Assembly (NCBI RefSeq): GCF_016744175.1
Contig: NZ_JADGEV010000044.1
Span: 1 to 35,150 of the forward strand
Origin: Neptunomonas sp.
GTDB lineage: Bacteria; Pseudomonadota; Gammaproteobacteria; Pseudomonadales; Balneatricaceae
Length of the DNA stretch: 35,150 nt
Direction of reading: 5' to 3'
The position numbers and the translations under genes were made by a program. The notes below the pieces were generated by a model. That model saw nothing but the letters and a program-made list of their open reading frames with translations. It did not search any database and was not told the origin of the DNA. Below, piece after piece: positions 16,631 through 25,800 of this stretch. The stretch's first letter is position 1, and every line of letters starts with the position of its first letter.

Positions 16631-16687
16631 TGATTTCACGTTGATATTATTTCAACTAGTATAGCAATAACAATGCCTTATATGCGA

Positions 16688-16713
16688 ATGCCGATAAATA
16701 GCATTATCGGCAT
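16688..16713 (-). terminator. Hairpin downstream of bfd
   Basis: A perfect 10-bp stem ATGCCGATAA / TTATCGGCAT with a 6-nt loop lies 22 bp after the bfd stop and 58 bp before the recombinase start. There is no T-run after it in the minus direction, so termination would be weak or rho-assisted. Confidence 0.45.
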
Positions 16714-16734
16714 CATCTAACAGTATTTGTTCTT

Positions 16735-16923
16735 TTAATTACCATTTACTATTTCGTCGACGTGATCAACACATTCACCACAACGCGGTTGCAAACCATG
16801 AACAGCAAAAATCTCACGATACTCTGTTTCTCCGTAATCGATAGACTCTTGTATGTCATTTATATATAAGTCATTACAAGTACATACCAATGTTGGATCT
16901 GCCTCTTTGCGATCGCTGTTCAT
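16735..16923 (-). CDS. bfd: Bacterioferritin-associated ferredoxin (Bfd-like)
   Basis: 62 residues, the standard size for Bfd. Four Cys form the [2Fe-2S] site in the BFD pattern: Cys14 and Cys16 (VCTCND) and Cys48 and Cys51 (PRCGEC). Bfd reduces the haem of bacterioferritin to release stored iron, in the cytoplasm. No bacterioferritin gene is adjacent, which is common. I looked for a Fur box in the upstream 110 bp and found no clear match. Confidence 0.85.
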   Translation of the reverse strand: MNSDRKEADPTLVCTCNDLYINDIQESIDYGETEYREIFAVHGLQPRCGECVDHVDEIVNGN

Positions 16924-17039
16924 GATGATCCACGTATATCTTATTAAAAATGTATTTTATAAGTATTTTAATTTCCCTGCTGTGAATTCGATACACTCAA
17001 GGTTGCGGATTATTAATAGTGGAATTAATCATTAGCGAG

Positions 17040-17768
17040 TTATTCATTTTTTTGTATCGTAGGACCACAAAGGTATTTACAAACAAGCTCTTCCAAAACG
17101 CCCTGTTTATCTAGTCTATCTATACTTGCGTTCATATCGGCCAATTTATCTTTAATTTTACTGTTTACCCGAAACGATACAGGGTTGCTTGCATATGGCA
17201 GAGAGGTTTCATAATTTAGATTTTCTTCTCGTTGATAGTAAAGCGCAACAGCCTCTTTCATTAAACCAATGTTGTTCCATCCACGATGTACACGTTGTGC
17301 TATCTGCCACTGATTGGTGAAGTCTTCACGTATTAAGCTATCAGGTACTGTGTTTCCTCGAACTGTAGCAACTCGCTGCCCTGCTAGATCTTTAAGAATA
17401 AATACGGGAAAGGAGAGTTCTGGACGATAGATAATTACTTCATTAACAACACTAAATGAACGCGTAAATAACGATACTTTTTTAATTTGGGGTCTATCAT
17501 CAATGTTTGCAGATACTCCCATTTCAATATCAATCTCACCTATTTCAAAATATCGGCGTAGTCGCTCTTGAGATAAAGGTTCAAATGATAAGTTAAATTT
17601 CAAGTCATTCGCTATTAAACGTAATGTGTCAGGGTAAATCCCTTGATACTCCCCTGCTTTATCTTGCCAGAAAAATGGTATCTGCCCTGGTGTTGGCACC
17701 CCTACGCGTAATACCTCCGCTATGCTTATGTTGCTGAGCATCAATAAATATATACCTATTGTTTTCAT
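17040..17768 (-). CDS. Periplasmic solute-binding protein, amino-acid family 3
   Basis: 242 residues with an N-terminal signal peptide (MKTIGIYLLMLSNISIA). The mature protein has the SBP_bac_3 layout: VLRVGVPTPGQIPFFW at the start, then EYQGIYPDTLRLIANDL, then a second lobe beginning LKDLAGQRVATVRGNT. Such proteins bind amino acids or similar small ligands in the periplasm. No ABC permease or ATPase is near, so it may be an orphan binding protein or a sensor. It is divergent from the AraC fusion gene over 158 bp, a setting typical for a regulator and its target, so it may be controlled by that regulator. Confidence 0.82.
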   Translation of the reverse strand: MKTIGIYLLMLSNISIAEVLRVGVPTPGQIPFFWQDKAGEYQGIYPDTLRLIANDLKFNLSFEPLSQERLRRYFEIGEIDIEMGVSANIDDRPQIKKVSLFTRSFSVVNEVIIYRPELSFPVFILKDLAGQRVATVRGNTVPDSLIREDFTNQWQIAQRVHRGWNNIGLMKEAVALYYQREENLNYETSLPYASNPVSFRVNSKIKDKLADMNASIDRLDKQGVLEELVCKYLCGPTIQKNE

Positions 17769-17926
17769 AAAGAATACTTTATAGCGCTAACCTTGCTAAG
17801 AATAATAAGAATTGGATATTCAAATGGCACATAAGGACAACTTTTAATGTGCTCTATGCTAATCTTTGTTCCATAATATCTTACTCTGTGTAAATAAAAG
17901 ACTCTTTTCATGCCAGTGATACGTAT

Positions 17927-20900
17927 ATGTCAGTTGTAACTGCTTCTGCAAAGCTATTAGAGCCAGTCTTGCAGATGGCTCAACATTATCGCATGGAGCC
18001 ATCCCAGGTACTCAATTGTGTACATCTAACTTATGATGAGTTCACAAAACCCGGTGCCCGCTTTCCTGCTTCGCGCTTTAATCTTGTTTTACAAGCGTTA
18101 GCCGAGATATCGAATAACCCACTTATTGCACTAAACCTTGGTGAAGCTACTCAGCCTCGTTTGCTCGGATCAATTGGTTTTCTTATATCAACAGCGCCGA
18201 CGTTAGATAAGGCTTACCAAACACTTGTTGACTACTTCCCTCTTCTTTTTGAGGGCGCTGTATTACACATGGAGCAAACAATAGAAGGCACGTTACTTAC
18301 AATTGAAATGAACTCACCGGAGCTACATCCCATTGAGTACTTTCTTGCTTGTTTGGTTAATTGGCCACGATCCTTAACAGGTCAGCAGGTCCCCGTTAAT
18401 TTTGTCCGTTTCACTTTTTCAGAACCTGAGAACCCACAATCTTATCAGAGATTTTTTGCTGCCGAAGTAGAGTTTGATGCCGCTTGTAATCAGATTTTAT
18501 TACCTAGCCAGTATCTTGCTCATAGTTGCTTAGATGCAAATGAAGAGATGCATCAATTACACCGTGAATTTGCTGACTCGCTTTTAAGCAAATCTAACCA
18601 ACAAAGTGCCCTAATTGCACAGACACGGCATCTAATACGACAGCAACTAAATGAAGGAGGAGGAACGGTTCGTCGTGAGCAAGTTGCCGCCTGTGTTGGC
18701 TTGAGTCTACGGACGCTTCAACGAAAATTAGGCGCATTAGGTACGAACTTCCAAGATGTATATGATCACACACGAAAAGAGATAAGTTTACAACATATAC
18801 AACGTGGGCAATTAAGCTTCGGTGAAATAGCATTTCAGCTTGGTTTTTCTAATCAATCGGCATTTCAAAAAGCATTTAAACGCTGGATGGGCCTTGCTCC
18901 AAGCTCGTATCGTCAACAAATTAATCCGGCCGTTTTACCTCAGAACATTATACTACCTCCCTCAAAACCAACTAATACGGCGTGGCTAGAATTCGATAAT
19001 ATTCAGGATGAAATAAAGCAGCGTATAATAGGGCTTAATGGTTTTAATTTGCAGCTTCTTGAGTATGCAGCCCTCTTTGGAGAACGGTTTACTCTCGCAG
19101 AATTAAGTAAAGCGACCGATAACCCCGTAGCACGTATAGCAATACACCTTTGGCCTGCAGAACAGCTAGGGCTTATCACTTCCATATCATTGCTACAAAA
19201 TGAAAGTAACTCTGACCAAGATGAAAAGACAGCTTATGTTTTTTCTCATATTGACATTCGTCACACCTTAAATGAGTGCATGACAGATACAGATAAAGCT
19301 CAACGCCACTTGAGCATTGGTGAAGTGATGTTTGATGCGCTTCCTTCCCCATTTTCACTTGATCAAATAAAGCCTGTTCTTGCACATCTTAATGACGGAG
19401 CAAAGTTATTAAAAAATGTGCTTTCATCAAATATAGACATACCTAGAAAGCTCAAAGCATTAAACATTCAAGCAGCTTTACTTGCAGAATCACAGCAGGA
19501 GTATTTGTATGCACAAGACTGCTTTAAACAGGCATATTACCTCCTCCCTGATGAGCAACATGATGAGAAATCAAAACTCTTATTGGAAAGTGTTCGGTTG
19601 CTGTTGTTAGGAGGCAGAATAGATCGTGCTCAAGAATATTTAACTAGAATCCCTACATCTACTAATCTTGAACAAGTGATTGTTGCGGGGTTGATGCAAG
19701 CAAAAATCTATCAACATAAAGGGTTACATACTGAGTCATTAACACATTTGCAGCATAGCCTAGCAGCCTTAGATCCAGCATTTCCAGATAATGAAACGGA
19801 GCAGTTATCTTTACTACTGACTCAGCTGCATGAGATAAGTGATCTTTTTGATGCCTCATTGATCACGAGCATCCCACAAATGCATGATCAAAAGAACCTA
19901 TTACGTTTGCAGCTATTAGAACAAATTAGTTTGTTAGCACGTCAACAACGCCAGCCTTTACTTGCCGCCTGTGCTATCAGTCAAATGGCTTTGCTTACTA
20001 TTAAATATGGTCATAGTTCACTAACCGCTTTTTCTTTTGTTAGCTACGCATGGGTTGCTAGTTGGTTTTGTGCTGATTTTGCTTTGGCACAGGATTTTTC
20101 AGAACAAGGTATGGAACTTGCCACTGGATTTAGAAAGCCGACTTTACTTGTAAATAACACAGAGCCAAATATTAAAGACAAGTCTTCACTAAGTGCTGTG
20201 CTTTTTCAAAGTAGCCAGGTGCTACATTGGTTTACTCCTTTGGAAGTAGCCATGTCACAATTACAGAGTGTTGATGATCTTGCAACTGCACATAGCCAAT
20301 GGTTAATACAGAGTGATTGTCGAGTATTACGTCACCAGTTGATGTTTTTTTCTGCTATGCCATTGACTGAGCAATCTATGCTTTGCCAAGAAAGTCACGC
20401 AAGTATGGTAAGTCAAAGGCAGACATATCAAGCGGCATGCTTAGCAGAATCTACTCAGCTATTGCTTCTGCAATTATGCTCAAGTACCGAACCCCATAGC
20501 ACGGTGACATATAGGCATGGCTGGCAAGCGGTTAGTACGATTATAGGAGCGTTATTATTAGACCAGCAATCAGTATGGCCTGACTTGTTCGCATGGGAAG
20601 CTTCACTTGAAAATGAACTTGCTGGTTATTTCTGTGTGGCTGAAGCTTTATTTTGCACGGCAATGATGCGATTAATACAATCTCAGCAACAACATAATAT
20701 GGGTAGAAAACGCCGATTAGAAATTGAACAAATTGAATCACGACTAGAACTTTGGGCAAGACATTGTCCCGCAAATTTCAAAGGACAATTGTTGTTACTC
20801 CAAGCAGAAAAATCTAGGTTATTAACCCGGCAATCCCCCAATAACAGCAATAGTACCGATCCAGCAGTGTTATTTGAGCAAGCAATTAAAGAAACAGAAA

Positions 20901-21082
20901 TACATGAATTTGGATACCACAAAGCGCTTTGTTATGAGCGATATGCAGATTATTTGCACGCTCAAGGCCATGTTATACTTGCTCGGTTTTGTTTAAACGA
21001 ATCCAGCTATCTATATCAACGCTGGGGGGCATCAGCTAAAGTGGAACAGCTAAGACAAGCGTATGCTTTACTGGCAATATAA
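17927..21082 (+). CDS. AraC-family regulator fused to a large ATPase-associated-type helical module
   Basis: 1051 residues, three times the usual AraC length. Residues 1-235 match the arabinose-binding-like domain of the OruR/ArgR type (FPASRFNLVLQALAEISNNPLIALNLG, LLGSIGFLISTAPTLDKAYQ). Residues about 240-330 are the AraC HTH pair (VGLSLRTLQRKL and FGEIAFQLGFSNQSAFQKAFKRW). From about 360 a winged-helix-like part follows (LLEYAALFGERFTLAELSKA), then FSHIDIRHTL and HLSIGEVMFDAL, then a long TPR-like helical array. This order is that of the region after the NTPase in PknB/AAA_16 sensor kinases, but no P-loop is present. Inferred: a transcription factor with a protein-interaction arm. No signal peptide or membrane helix. 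A response regulator follows after 51 bp. Confidence 0.8.
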   Translation: MSVVTASAKLLEPVLQMAQHYRMEPSQVLNCVHLTYDEFTKPGARFPASRFNLVLQALAEISNNPLIALNLGEATQPRLLGSIGFLISTAPTLDKAYQTLVDYFPLLFEGAVLHMEQTIEGTLLTIEMNSPELHPIEYFLACLVNWPRSLTGQQVPVNFVRFTFSEPENPQSYQRFFAAEVEFDAACNQILLPSQYLAHSCLDANEEMHQLHREFADSLLSKSNQQSALIAQTRHLIRQQLNEGGGTVRREQVAACVGLSLRTLQRKLGALGTNFQDVYDHTRKEISLQHIQRGQLSFGEIAFQLGFSNQSAFQKAFKRWMGLAPSSYRQQINPAVLPQNIILPPSKPTNTAWLEFDNIQDEIKQRIIGLNGFNLQLLEYAALFGERFTLAELSKATDNPVARIAIHLWPAEQLGLITSISLLQNESNSDQDEKTAYVFSHIDIRHTLNECMTDTDKAQRHLSIGEVMFDALPSPFSLDQIKPVLAHLNDGAKLLKNVLSSNIDIPRKLKALNIQAALLAESQQEYLYAQDCFKQAYYLLPDEQHDEKSKLLLESVRLLLLGGRIDRAQEYLTRIPTSTNLEQVIVAGLMQAKIYQHKGLHTESLTHLQHSLAALDPAFPDNETEQLSLLLTQLHEISDLFDASLITSIPQMHDQKNLLRLQLLEQISLLARQQRQPLLAACAISQMALLTIKYGHSSLTAFSFVSYAWVASWFCADFALAQDFSEQGMELATGFRKPTLLVNNTEPNIKDKSSLSAVLFQSSQVLHWFTPLEVAMSQLQSVDDLATAHSQWLIQSDCRVLRHQLMFFSAMPLTEQSMLCQESHASMVSQRQTYQAACLAESTQLLLLQLCSSTEPHSTVTYRHGWQAVSTIIGALLLDQQSVWPDLFAWEASLENELAGYFCVAEALFCTAMMRLIQSQQQHNMGRKRRLEIEQIESRLELWARHCPANFKGQLLLLQAEKSRLLTRQSPNNSNSTDPAVLFEQAIKETEIHEFGYHKALCYERYADYLHAQGHVILARFCLNESSYLYQRWGASAKVEQLRQAYALLAI

Positions 21083-21133
21083 CGCTTATAATTAATAGCT
21101 CTCAATCTAATAATAAACAGTGATTAATCAATT

Positions 21134-22180
21134 ATGGTTCCATGGAAAGTGCTAGTTGTCGATGATGAAGAAGGCATTCACGGTATAACCCGGATGGTAT
21201 TTCGTGGCTATGAGTTTGAGCAGCGGCCAATTGAACTGATTAGTGCGATGAGCGGCAATGAAGCACGTGAACTTTTAATTCAACATCCTGATATAGCATT
21301 GGCATTACTCGATGTTGTTATGGAGACAGATAGCGAGGGTTTGCAACTAGTTGAACATATTCGAGACGGGATGAATAATCGCGATATACGGATTATCTTA
21401 CGTACAGGCCATCCTGGATATGCTCCTGAAGCTCAGGTAATTGTTAACTATGATATCAACGATTATTTAAGCAAAGCAGAGCTGTCGGCTTCGCGATTGT
21501 TAACCTCTGTGGTTGTTGGGCTACGGTCGTATAGAGACATAAAAAGCGCTCGAAAAAGTCCTGTAAGCATGAACGACTCTACGCCTGCCAATCAAATAAC
21601 AGCAGAACAGCTGCATCAACAAATGCTGCCTTTGTTAAAACAAAGCTCACGTTTGCAGCAATTTGATCTGAACCCTGTAGCTCATGATATTACGGTTAAT
21701 TTACATGCACAGCACCAGCGACTCAGCAATAGTGTCAGCTTACTGAATCTTAGTGAGCAGTCTTTTAAACCAGAACTGATTGATCTTGCTGATTTACTTA
21801 ATGAAGTACTTCACATTTTTTTACCTCAAAGCCGACGTGAGGGTTGGATACTGGACTATCGATTGAATAATGATTCAGTAAATACTTTACCCGCGCAAAT
21901 TAAGTCCGATGCTATATACCTCAAACAACTGCTAATAAGTGCTGTTGAAGTGATGATTCTTTCATCAGATGGCAATGATTTAAAAATCACCGTCCAGCAA
22001 GCAAAGCAAACAGGTCATCTTATTTTAACGTTTGAGCAGAGTAGCGGCCTACCTGTTTTCACTGCTACTGATTGGTCAAATCTACTATTGGAATACCTTC
22101 AGCGCTTAAGTATTACTTTGCAAGCTGATCTTCTAGAAAGAGACGAAAACGGCACTATTCAATGCATAATGCCTTATTAA
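21134..22180 (+). CDS. Response regulator with a decayed histidine-kinase domain
   Basis: 348 residues. The receiver domain (about 1-140) has the acidic pair Asp10/Asp11, phosphoacceptor Asp60 in LLDVVMET, Thr91 and Lys114, so it should accept phosphate. The sequence is of the DUF3369-associated REC type (VVMETDSEGLQLV, IILRTGHPGYAPE, YDINDYLSKAEL), but the DUF3369 and HD-GYP domains are absent. The C-terminal half (about 215-348) resembles a kinase ATPase domain: DLADLLNEVLHIFLP, then SDAIYLKQLLISAVEVM. The N-box Asn is gone, no DxGxG motif is seen and no HExxT/P-type His is clear, so it is probably a pseudokinase. Likely co-transcribed with the AraC fusion upstream. Confidence 0.8.
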   Translation: MVPWKVLVVDDEEGIHGITRMVFRGYEFEQRPIELISAMSGNEARELLIQHPDIALALLDVVMETDSEGLQLVEHIRDGMNNRDIRIILRTGHPGYAPEAQVIVNYDINDYLSKAELSASRLLTSVVVGLRSYRDIKSARKSPVSMNDSTPANQITAEQLHQQMLPLLKQSSRLQQFDLNPVAHDITVNLHAQHQRLSNSVSLLNLSEQSFKPELIDLADLLNEVLHIFLPQSRREGWILDYRLNNDSVNTLPAQIKSDAIYLKQLLISAVEVMILSSDGNDLKITVQQAKQTGHLILTFEQSSGLPVFTATDWSNLLLEYLQRLSITLQADLLERDENGTIQCIMPY

Positions 22181-22201
22181 TTTTAGAAGGTGTTAACGCA
22201 A

Positions 22202-22660
22202 TTAATGTAATGCATGTGTTTGATAAGACCGCTGATGCAGCTTCATATTGAGCTGGCTATGCAATACATGCCCATGTGATGGTTCATCCATAAGTTGCTC
22301 TGCATAATCTAATGCTTGATTGGTTTTAATCTGTTCAGTTAGTTTGTTTTTAACCAAACAATTATAGGCGAAAATTAACACCATATCGGCATCCTCTTCT
22401 CTGCCCATATGGTGAAATACGTTAGATAAATACATAGCGGATAGCATCATTAATGAAAGCGACAAACGATTAAAGCCCCCCCTTTCTATTAACATATTGG
22501 CTATATCATAAGCACTTCCAACATAGGGCAAAACTTTTTCCCATTCTCTATCTTTGTAATGTTTTTCTGACTCTTGCATCCAGTGGAAACAGTAATTGAT
22601 GAGTTCATTCTCAGTAGCACTTGCATACTGGCTTCGATGTTTTGGGCAAATAAACTGCAT
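22202..22660 (-). CDS. Small helical TPR-like protein, unknown
   Basis: 152 residues, no signal or membrane helix. The start MQFICPKH is followed by alpha-helical, TPR-like pairs (NYCFHWMQESEKHYKDREW, LPYVGSAYDIANMLIERGG, MLSAMYLSNVFHHMGREEDA). Cys5 and His8 in the CPKH motif, with later Cys and His residues, could bind a metal. I recall similar orphan proteins in marine gammaproteobacteria but know no function. AAGAGG precedes the ATG. It converges with the response-regulator gene, 21 bp apart. It may belong to the same signalling unit as a partner, but nothing shows this directly. Confidence 0.65.
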   Translation of the reverse strand: MQFICPKHRSQYASATENELINYCFHWMQESEKHYKDREWEKVLPYVGSAYDIANMLIERGGFNRLSLSLMMLSAMYLSNVFHHMGREEDADMVLIFAYNCLVKNKLTEQIKTNQALDYAEQLMDEPSHGHVLHSQLNMKLHQRSYQTHALH

Positions 22661-22813
22661 GAAAGCCTCTTTTCAATGTTATTAACGGTGTAGTTCTTAT
22701 GAATATATCGCATACAAATGATAATCATACTCATTAGCGTTAATATTACAATATCAAGAATGAAAATACTAATTGTGTTTTACGAAGACGATATGAGGAT
22801 TAAGCTCTAGATA

Positions 22814-22842
22814 AACGACAGTAGCATTGCGCTACTGTCGTT
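22814..22842 (-). terminator. Terminator hairpin of gdhB
   Basis: A perfect 12-bp stem (arms 22814-22825 and 22831-22842, AACGACAGTAGC and complement) with a 5-nt loop lies 18 bp after the gdhB stop. In the minus direction it is followed by TTTAT, a short U-tract. Confidence 0.75.
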
Positions 22843-22859
22843 AAGGATATAAGTAAATC

Positions 22860-25800
22860 TTAACGGGCTTGAGCGAGTTCCTGTAACTCACGAATAGCTA
22901 CAGCAAAGATAGCTGAGTTATTTTGCGCAGAGCCACGGATTTCACTTAACAAGTGCTGCCAGCGTTGCATTAGTTGATGACGATTATGCAACCATTCTTT
23001 GACCAGAGCATCTCCCTCTTCATCATCAGTACCACTTTGCAATACATTAACAGTAATGGCTTGTTGGTGATTTGTTAGGTCTTCACGGAAGCCATCGCGA
23101 GACATCGACTCCCAATGACTATTTGTTTCAATCTCTTTAATCTGATGATCGAACCAATGAAGTTCTAAGTTATCACCTAAAGCAAAGTGTATTTGGGCAA
23201 CACGCTCTAGCGACTGGCCTGTTTGCTCAGCAGCCTGGATAATGCTTAATAATGCATACAAATTATCAGCTCCCGCTACAACGGCAGCTAAGGAGGATGG
23301 TACGCCTGCAGTTACCAGATCATCATGTTTTTGCTGCCAGCGTGCCCGTGGCTCTCCTTTTAGAAGGTCGGATAATTGTTTGCTGATTTGCAAACTACCA
23401 GGGCGGAATTGTGATACCGCCGCAGCAACATCAATCTTTGGTCGTTGATGGCGCAAGAACCAATAAGTCGCACGACGAATTAAGCGGATAAGATCAGCCA
23501 TCATTTGCTGTTGCAAAGCCGAAGTAACTTGGTTATCCAAAGACTCAATCTCTGTCCACAATTGATCAATACCAAACACATCACGAGCAATAACAAAGGC
23601 TGCGGCAACATCTGCCAAGCTTGCACCGCTAATTTGGCAAAGACGTTCAGTAAAGGTTATGCCCATACTATTAACCATGTCATTTGCAACTTGAGTTGCA
23701 ATAATCTCTCCGCGTAAGCGATGGTTTTCAATTTCAGGGCTAAAGTCATCCACCAACCGTTGTGGGAAAGCGGTAAAGATCGCGCGGCTTAGATACTCAT
23801 CTTTCGTGATGGAATCAACATTAAGCTTCTCTTTAAGCTCACCTTTAGTATATGAAATAAGGACACTAAGCTCAGGGCGAGTTAATCCTTCTCCTGATGC
23901 TTTTCTTGCCTGAAGTACTTCATCTGGCGGGATGAACTCAAGATCACGATCTAGTTTACCTTCCGCCTCTAAGCGATTGATAAGTAATATATATTCATCC
24001 ATTGCACGACGGGCATGAGTATGGCCAACACTAATGGCTTGTGCTTGCTTGTAGTTATTCTTTAATACCAAAGTTCCTACTTCGTCAGTCATTTCTCGTA
24101 ATAATGCGTTACGCTGTTTTACAGTCATATCGCCATTAGCAACAACTTCATTAAGCAATATCTTGATATTAACTTCATGGTCAGAGCAATCTACGCCACC
24201 GGCATTATCGATAAAGTCTGTGTTGGATTTACCTCCATGCAAGCAGAACTCCATTCGCCCTTGTTGTGTGAATCCAAGGTTTCCACCTTCTCCTAGTACT
24301 CTGCAGCGTAACTGATTACCATTTATACGTAAGCTATCATTGGCTTTGTCACCCACTTCGGCATGTGTTTCATGGGTCGCTTTAACATATGTCCCTATAC
24401 CACCGTTCCAAATTAGGTCTACGGGTGCTTTCAACAAAGCAGTTAACAAGTCATTGGGAGATAAGCGATCTTCACTTATATCAAAACGTGTTTTCATTTG
24501 TGGCGAGATATCAATCCATTTTGATGCACGAGAAAACAAGCCTCCTCCCTTAGATATCAGCTCTGCGTTGTAATCTTCCCAACTTGAGCGTGGTAATACA
24601 AAGAGTCGTTGGCGTTCAACAAAACTACTCGCTGCATCCGGTGTAGGATCTATAAAGATATGCAGGTGGTTGAACGCAGCGCATAGTTGAATTGTCTCAG
24701 ACAACAACATCCCGTTTCCAAAAACGTCACCAGCCATATCACCAACAGCAACAACACTAAACTCTTCGGTTTGTGTATCTAAACCTAACTCGCGGAAATG
24801 GAGCTTCACTGATTCCCACGCACCACGTGCAGTAATACCCATCCCTTTATGGTCATAGCCCTGAGAACCACCTGAGGCAAAGGCATCCCCTAACCAGAAC
24901 CCGCGCTCTTCTGCGATCTCATTGGCGATATCGGAGAATGTAGCCGTACCTTTATCGGCGGCTACTACAAAGTAAGGGTCATCTTCATCGTGGCGAACTA
25001 CATCAATCGGCGGTACTAGTGCACCACTTACAAGGTTATCTGTAATATCCAGCAGTGCTCGGATAAAGATTTGATAACTGGCGATTCCTTCTGCCATCCA
25101 CGCTTCACGATCACCATTGCTAGGTAGTTTTTTGGCAACAAAACCACCCTTTGCACCAACAGGAACGATAACTGAGTTTTTAACTTGCTGCGCTTTAACA
25201 AGCCCTAGCACTTCGGTGCGATAATCCTCTAAACGGTCAGACCAGCGTAACCCTCCGCGGGCAACTTTGCCTCCGCGTAAGTGGACACCTTCAACACGAG
25301 CCGAGTAGACAAATACCTCAAACATCGGGCGCGGTAATGGCATGTCATTAATGGCATGCGGGTTTAGTTTAAATGCAAAGTAGTCTTTAAATTCACCGTT
25401 CTCATCTTGCTTAAAGTAACTGGTACGCAATGTTGCTTTAATCAGTTCAAGGAATCGACGCAGAATCTGATCTTCGTTGATATTAGCTACTTTATCTAAT
25501 GCATCAATAATGCTGCTTTCGATACGGTCAGCCAATGCGCTGACTTTAGCACTGCCTTGACGGCTTGGTTCTAACCTTGCCCTAAATAAAGCAACTAGCA
25601 GCTTAGTGACCTGAATATGACGTGCTAATGTTCCTGCTATATAAGGCTGCGAAAAAGCAAAACGTATTTGTTTGCTGTAGCGTGCATAAGCACGCAGCAT
25701 AGAGACTTCACGCCAGCTAAGGTTGGCGCCAATGACAAGGTGGTTAAACTCATCGTTTTCAGCATTGCCGCTCCAAATACTTGCAAAAGCGTTATGAAAG

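Noticed and set aside
16924-17039. Possible Fur box before bfd
   Set aside because: Searched by eye for GATAATGATAATCATTATC-like sequence; matches are too poor in this AT-rich stretch.
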